DNA of 64,000 nt from Prevotella sp. (GTDB lineage Bacteria; Bacteroidota; Bacteroidia; Bacteroidales; Bacteroidaceae): positions 1 to 64,000 of the forward strand of contig JAFZBK010000002.1 in NCBI GenBank assembly GCA_017561825.1. Reading direction: 5' to 3'. This document shows, piece after piece, positions 60,462-64,000 of the stretch. A program made the translations under genes and the position numbers. How positions within the stretch are numbered: position 1 is the first letter of the stretch; the number at the start of each line of letters is the position of its first letter. The notes below the pieces were generated by a model. That model did not search any database. It was not told the origin of the DNA and worked only from the letters and a program-made list of their open reading frames with translations.

Positions 60462-62006
60462 ATGACGGTTAGCAATTTCATCAAAACCTGTTTTTCCAAA
60501 TGGAAATGGTTCGCCCTCTCATTGGCTGCAACCATGCTGTTGGGCATTGCGTATCTTGTAGTCACCCCTCCCAAATATACCAAGAAAGCACAAGTACTCG
60601 TCAAGGAAGAAAGTGGAATGGGTGCCCTGATGGGGCAGATTGGAGGATTGGCTGAACTGGGCGGAATCATGGGCTTAGGAGGATCATCGAATGTGTATAA
60701 CGAGATGTATGCGATGCAGTCGCCCTGGCTGCTGCTGACAGTAGTGGACCAGCTGGATCTGGATATGAGCTACACCATCAAGGGTATCCGCAACAAGGAG
60801 CTCTATGGCGAGGATCTTCCCATCAATGTCTCCATCGATAACCTGACTAATGAGGATGATGTCAGCATGAAGATCAACCTGAAGAAGAACGGTGACCTGA
60901 AGGTGTATAAGCTGAGGAAGAACAAGGATAAGTTCAAAGGCGACATTCCAGGACGTGTGAACCAGACGCTGAAGACCGCCATTGGCAACATCGAGATCAC
61001 CTCTACGGAGGCCCTCGGCAAGATGAAGAAAGACGAGGTGACCATCGAGGTTTGTCGTACGGAACCCATGGCCATCGTGGAAGCACTCCGGAAAAAGATG
61101 CTAAGCATTGCCGTGAGCAACCGCGAGGCTTCTATTATCGACATCAACTGCAAGGATGTCTCCAAGGAACGTGCCGTGGATATCATCAATGCCGTGATTG
61201 CCGAATACCGCAAGGAGAGTATAGAGGACAAGGATGCACAGATTGCTGTATCTGAGAATTATGTCATGGATCGGTTGGCATCGTTGGAGAACGAGTTGAG
61301 AACACTCGACCAGCGCGTGGCCGACTATAAGAGCAAGACCATGATGCCCGACCTCGAGGTGATGGCCAAGGTATATGCCGAGAGCGCCAAGGATATCTCG
61401 GAAGCGCATCTGGAGTTAAGTAACCAGCTCTATGTAGCACAAGCCATCAGAGACTACCTGCGCGACGAGTCGAAGAAGGATGAGTTACTGCCGGTGCTCC
61501 TTGTGGCTGACAACCAAGGACTGGCTGATCAGGTGAGCGAATACAACGCCTTGCAGCTGCAGCGCAACAAGATCATTGCCAGCTCCAGCAAGGAGAGTCC
61601 GCTGGTGAAGGATATCGACAAACAGCTGTCAGCCATGCATGATGCCGTGCTGACCTCTGCTAACAATGCCATCAAGCAACTGCAGCTCCAACTGAAGAGC
61701 GTGAAGGCGAAGGAGAACGAGGGTAAGCAGTTGATTGCCTCCGCTCCGAAGAAAGCCATTGGCGGTTTGACCGATGAGCGCGACTGGAAGGTGCTGAACG
61801 AGGTGTATGTGTTCCTGCTGCAGAAGCGCGAGGAAGCACAGATGTCAAAGGCACTGAAGACTGATATCCGTCTGCTCACTCCTCCCCTTGGCGTGAAGAA
61901 GCAGAGTTCGCCCAACAAGATCAGCGTGCTGTTCTGTTCCTTCATCCTGGGTCTGTTCATCCCAGCCTTCCTCATCATCTTTCGTGCATCCCTCAAGAAG
62001 AGATAA
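60462..62006 (+). CDS. Wzz-like chain-length determinant protein
   Basis: Inner-membrane co-polymerase of 514 residues. N-terminal TM (KWFALSLAATMLLGIAYLV), a periplasmic coiled coil with LASLENELRTLDQRVADYKS, and a C-terminal TM (SVLFCSFILGLFIPAFLIIF) preceded by the Pro-rich LLTPPLGVKKQSSPNK. No tyrosine-kinase domain is attached. The stop is directly followed by the next start. Confidence 0.93.
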   Translation: MTVSNFIKTCFSKWKWFALSLAATMLLGIAYLVVTPPKYTKKAQVLVKEESGMGALMGQIGGLAELGGIMGLGGSSNVYNEMYAMQSPWLLLTVVDQLDLDMSYTIKGIRNKELYGEDLPINVSIDNLTNEDDVSMKINLKKNGDLKVYKLRKNKDKFKGDIPGRVNQTLKTAIGNIEITSTEALGKMKKDEVTIEVCRTEPMAIVEALRKKMLSIAVSNREASIIDINCKDVSKERAVDIINAVIAEYRKESIEDKDAQIAVSENYVMDRLASLENELRTLDQRVADYKSKTMMPDLEVMAKVYAESAKDISEAHLELSNQLYVAQAIRDYLRDESKKDELLPVLLVADNQGLADQVSEYNALQLQRNKIIASSSKESPLVKDIDKQLSAMHDAVLTSANNAIKQLQLQLKSVKAKENEGKQLIASAPKKAIGGLTDERDWKVLNEVYVFLLQKREEAQMSKALKTDIRLLTPPLGVKKQSSPNKISVLFCSFILGLFIPAFLIIFRASLKKR

Positions 62007-63269
62007 GTGGATATTATCAGTCAGCTGTCCATTTTGCTGATACTTCTCCTGGAAGTAACAGCATTGACGTATATAGAGTATAAGTCATGGCATACTATAT
62101 ATACTCCTCTCTGTGCGCTGATGATTCCGTATGTGATCGTACTGCTGATCACGATTGCCATTGCAGGGAATTTCGGGTTTACCACCTTCAACTACAACAG
62201 TATCTGGATATGGATCATAGGCTTGCCGTTGTTTGCCCTGCCCAGCTATGCCTTCGCGGCAGTCATGCGACACTACGGACTGCCGACCAAGGTACCATAC
62301 AAGGAAGACAGTAAGCCTTTGCCAACCGTACTGATTGTCATTGCCGTGTCTGTATCCCTGTTGCTGCTCTACCGACTGTACAGTACATTGTCGGTGAAGA
62401 CGCTCCTCTTTGGTACAGATGACTTTGCCGACCAGTTCAGCGGTCATGGCTTCTGGGCGCACCTGAGGACGCTGCTCATTCCCATCTTGATCATAGCGAT
62501 GTTTCAGGTCAAGAAGAAACAGTACTGGCTGTGGTTACTCATTGTGCTCATGTTGGTCATCCAGTTTGTCAACATGGTCAAGGGCACCATTATCATTCCC
62601 ATCATGGCAGCCATCCTCTTCCGACTCTATGCCGGAAGGATGCATCTGAACCTCACGCTGATCTTCTCGGTATTGGTGGGCGGATTGGTGGTGTTCTTCC
62701 TGATCTACATGGTGATCCCCATCATGGGTAATGGTGGCGGGGTGGATATGGACTTGGTGGAGTTTGTGACCAAGCACTTCGTACATTATTTCACCAGCGG
62801 TACGTTTGGTTGGAGCTTTGACTTGGATCAGGGAATACCCGACAAGAACGGATTCTCGTATATCATAGCCCCGTTTGTGAATATCTACAGTACCTTGGCT
62901 GGTCAGGAGGTGATCCTGCCCGTCAACCACTTCTACTGGAACGTGGGCGATACGGTAACCACCTTCACCAATGTGCGCACCTTCTTTGGTACGCTTTATA
63001 TCTACAGTGATTACCTGCAGTTCATCACCTATACCCTGATCCTGAGCACCTTCATCTACACATGGAAGGTACTGGCGATGCTGAAACAGAACATCTACCT
63101 CTACGTCATCCTGTTCTACTACTGCGGTCTGCTGGCCATGGGGTGGTTCGAGTTCTATTTCTTCCACCTGGATACCATCGAGATCCCGCTGATTACCTTA
63201 TTCTATATGTGGGCTTCGAAATGGTCATTGTTCCCTGAGGTAAAAGGAAAGGAGGTGACGATTGGCTAA
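62007..63269 (+). CDS. Wzy-like oligosaccharide repeat-unit polymerase
   Basis: 420 residues with about 10-12 TM helices and a large periplasmic loop (about 240-320; LDQGIPDKNGFSYIIAPFVNIY), as expected for a repeat-unit polymerase (EpsG/Wzy class). The start GTG 62007 immediately follows the wzz-like stop. Low sequence conservation is normal for this family, so the call rests on topology and place. Confidence 0.8.
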   Translation: MDIISQLSILLILLLEVTALTYIEYKSWHTIYTPLCALMIPYVIVLLITIAIAGNFGFTTFNYNSIWIWIIGLPLFALPSYAFAAVMRHYGLPTKVPYKEDSKPLPTVLIVIAVSVSLLLLYRLYSTLSVKTLLFGTDDFADQFSGHGFWAHLRTLLIPILIIAMFQVKKKQYWLWLLIVLMLVIQFVNMVKGTIIIPIMAAILFRLYAGRMHLNLTLIFSVLVGGLVVFFLIYMVIPIMGNGGGVDMDLVEFVTKHFVHYFTSGTFGWSFDLDQGIPDKNGFSYIIAPFVNIYSTLAGQEVILPVNHFYWNVGDTVTTFTNVRTFFGTLYIYSDYLQFITYTLILSTFIYTWKVLAMLKQNIYLYVILFYYCGLLAMGWFEFYFFHLDTIEIPLITLFYMWASKWSLFPEVKGKEVTIG

Positions 63270-64000
63270 TATCAAGCGGAACCTTGCCTATAGTGCCATC
63301 CTCACCCTCAGCACCTATCTTGTTCCACTCATCGTATTCCCTTATATCAGTAGGGTTTTAGGGGTGGAAGGAATCGGTCAGATTGATACTGTTGACAACA
63401 TCATCGACTACTGTATCCTGTTCTCCATGATGGGATTGACCACCGTGGGCATCCGAGAGATTGCCAAGAACAAGGACAATCCGCAGGCGTTAGGACAGAC
63501 GTTCACGGATCTCTTCGTGCTCAACCTCTACTCCACCCTCTTCATTGCCATCATCTTCGGCATTGTGGTATGGACATCTCCCAAACTGAGCAACTATGGG
63601 GTGCTGATTCCCATTGGTGCCGCCAAGCTCATTGCGAACCTTTTCTGGATAGAGTGGCTCTATACGGGCTTGGAAGAGTTCAAGTATATCACGCTTCGCT
63701 CTGTGATACTCCGTACGGCCTTTATCATTGCGGTGTTCATCTTTGTCAACGACCAGCATGACACGACCGTGTATTACCTGCTGTTTGCGGGTATTACGAT
63801 TGGCAATGCCATCTGTAACTGGACCTACAAACGCACGTTCTTGCACTGGGATATCCGCAAGGCGAACATCAGGCATTATATCACCCCGTTCTTTATCTTA
63901 GGGTTGTTTGCCATGCTGTCGGCCGTTTATACCAAACTGTCACTGCCTGTACTGAGTTTCCTGACCGATGATCAGGAGGCGGGTAACTACGCAACAGCCA
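63262..64000 (+). CDS. Wzx-like polysaccharide flippase (5' part; continues past window)
   Basis: Membrane transporter of the MATE/PST family that flips lipid-linked repeat units. The frame starts at TTG 63262; the codon triplet two before is a stop, and GGAGG lies six bases upstream, a strong Shine-Dalgarno site that is rare in this window and supports this start. N-terminus NIKRNLAYSAILTLSTYLVP, then FPYISRVLGVEGIGQIDTVD, TVGIREIAKNKDNPQALGQ and FYLNWLYTG-like (FWIEWLYTGLEEFKYIT) are typical. It overlaps the polymerase gene by 8 bp. Confidence 0.9.
   Translation, partial: MANIKRNLAYSAILTLSTYLVPLIVFPYISRVLGVEGIGQIDTVDNIIDYCILFSMMGLTTVGIREIAKNKDNPQALGQTFTDLFVLNLYSTLFIAIIFGIVVWTSPKLSNYGVLIPIGAAKLIANLFWIEWLYTGLEEFKYITLRSVILRTAFIIAVFIFVNDQHDTTVYYLLFAGITIGNAICNWTYKRTFLHWDIRKANIRHYITPFFILGLFAMLSAVYTKLSLPVLSFLTDDQEAGNYATA

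Overview
The window looks like a chromosome segment of a Bacteroidales bacterium, most probably Prevotella or a close relative (Segatella). The support is a SusC/SusD polysaccharide utilisation locus (PUL), many promoters of the Bacteroidetes TTG-N19/21-TAnnTTTG type, few Shine-Dalgarno sites, frequent TTG and GTG starts, a tmRNA whose tag ends in NNEYALAA, and several Bacteroidetes-only families (DUF4252, DUF4837, DUF4922, DUF6078).

Layout. 1-8.7 kb (minus strand) is an arabinan-type PUL: SusC, SusD, a three-domain surface lipoprotein, and a GH43 arabinanase that runs off the left edge. 8.9-14.2 kb holds its probable regulator (a propeller/Y_Y_Y sensor joined directly to an AraC domain without a kinase), a DUF445 protein and a FucP-type sugar permease. 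14.3-16.0 kb has a zinc-ribbon coiled-coil protein and a NIF3 protein. 16.2-17.5 kb is a TPR/barrel protein. 17.5-18.2 kb is a repeat-rich gap, followed by an IS3-family element (18.2-19.8 kb). 19.8-24.0 kb has a lipoprotein nuclease, a separate 32-residue small-protein unit and a large MG2-like protein. 24.1-26.1 kb is the aguA-aguB putrescine pathway.

26.1-32.3 kb (minus) carries two AmpG-like permeases behind a 1219-residue GT2-DUF4922-SpoIID fusion, a candidate cytosolic cell-wall-fragment pathway. 32.6-43.0 kb (plus) is a housekeeping run: carB, rlmN, DUF4837, pdxA, a flippase-like membrane protein, a sigma-54 regulator fused in frame to LptE, a TPR protein, secG, and then tRNA-His. 43.2-45.0 kb has a RAYT-like HUH protein, a DUF6078 gene and REP-like palindromes. 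45.1-48.6 kb holds vanW-like, DUF418 and pepD. 48.8-50.8 kb is an ECF sigma operon bracketed by two DUF4252 genes. 50.8-54.2 kb has an SDR, a GH51 arabinofuranosidase and a YbjQ-like protein. 54.4-58.5 kb is a CotH / VTC / DUF4956 / DUF2490 module. 58.5-59.0 kb is a non-coding inverted array, then ssrA. 59.6 kb to the end starts an exopolysaccharide operon (Wza-, Wzz-, Wzy- and Wzx-like).

The most unusual feature runs across the whole window. Heptanucleotide tandem tracts of different sequence but the same 7-bp period fill stop-to-start gaps inside operons. They also form inverted pairs between convergent genes and occur in frame inside aguA and apparently pepD. Other strong leads are the GT2-DUF4922-SpoIID/AmpG locus, the sigma54-LptE fusion, the kinase-less PUL regulator, the 32-residue small protein with an upstream micro-ORF, and the palindrome-containing inverted array at 58.5-59.0 kb.
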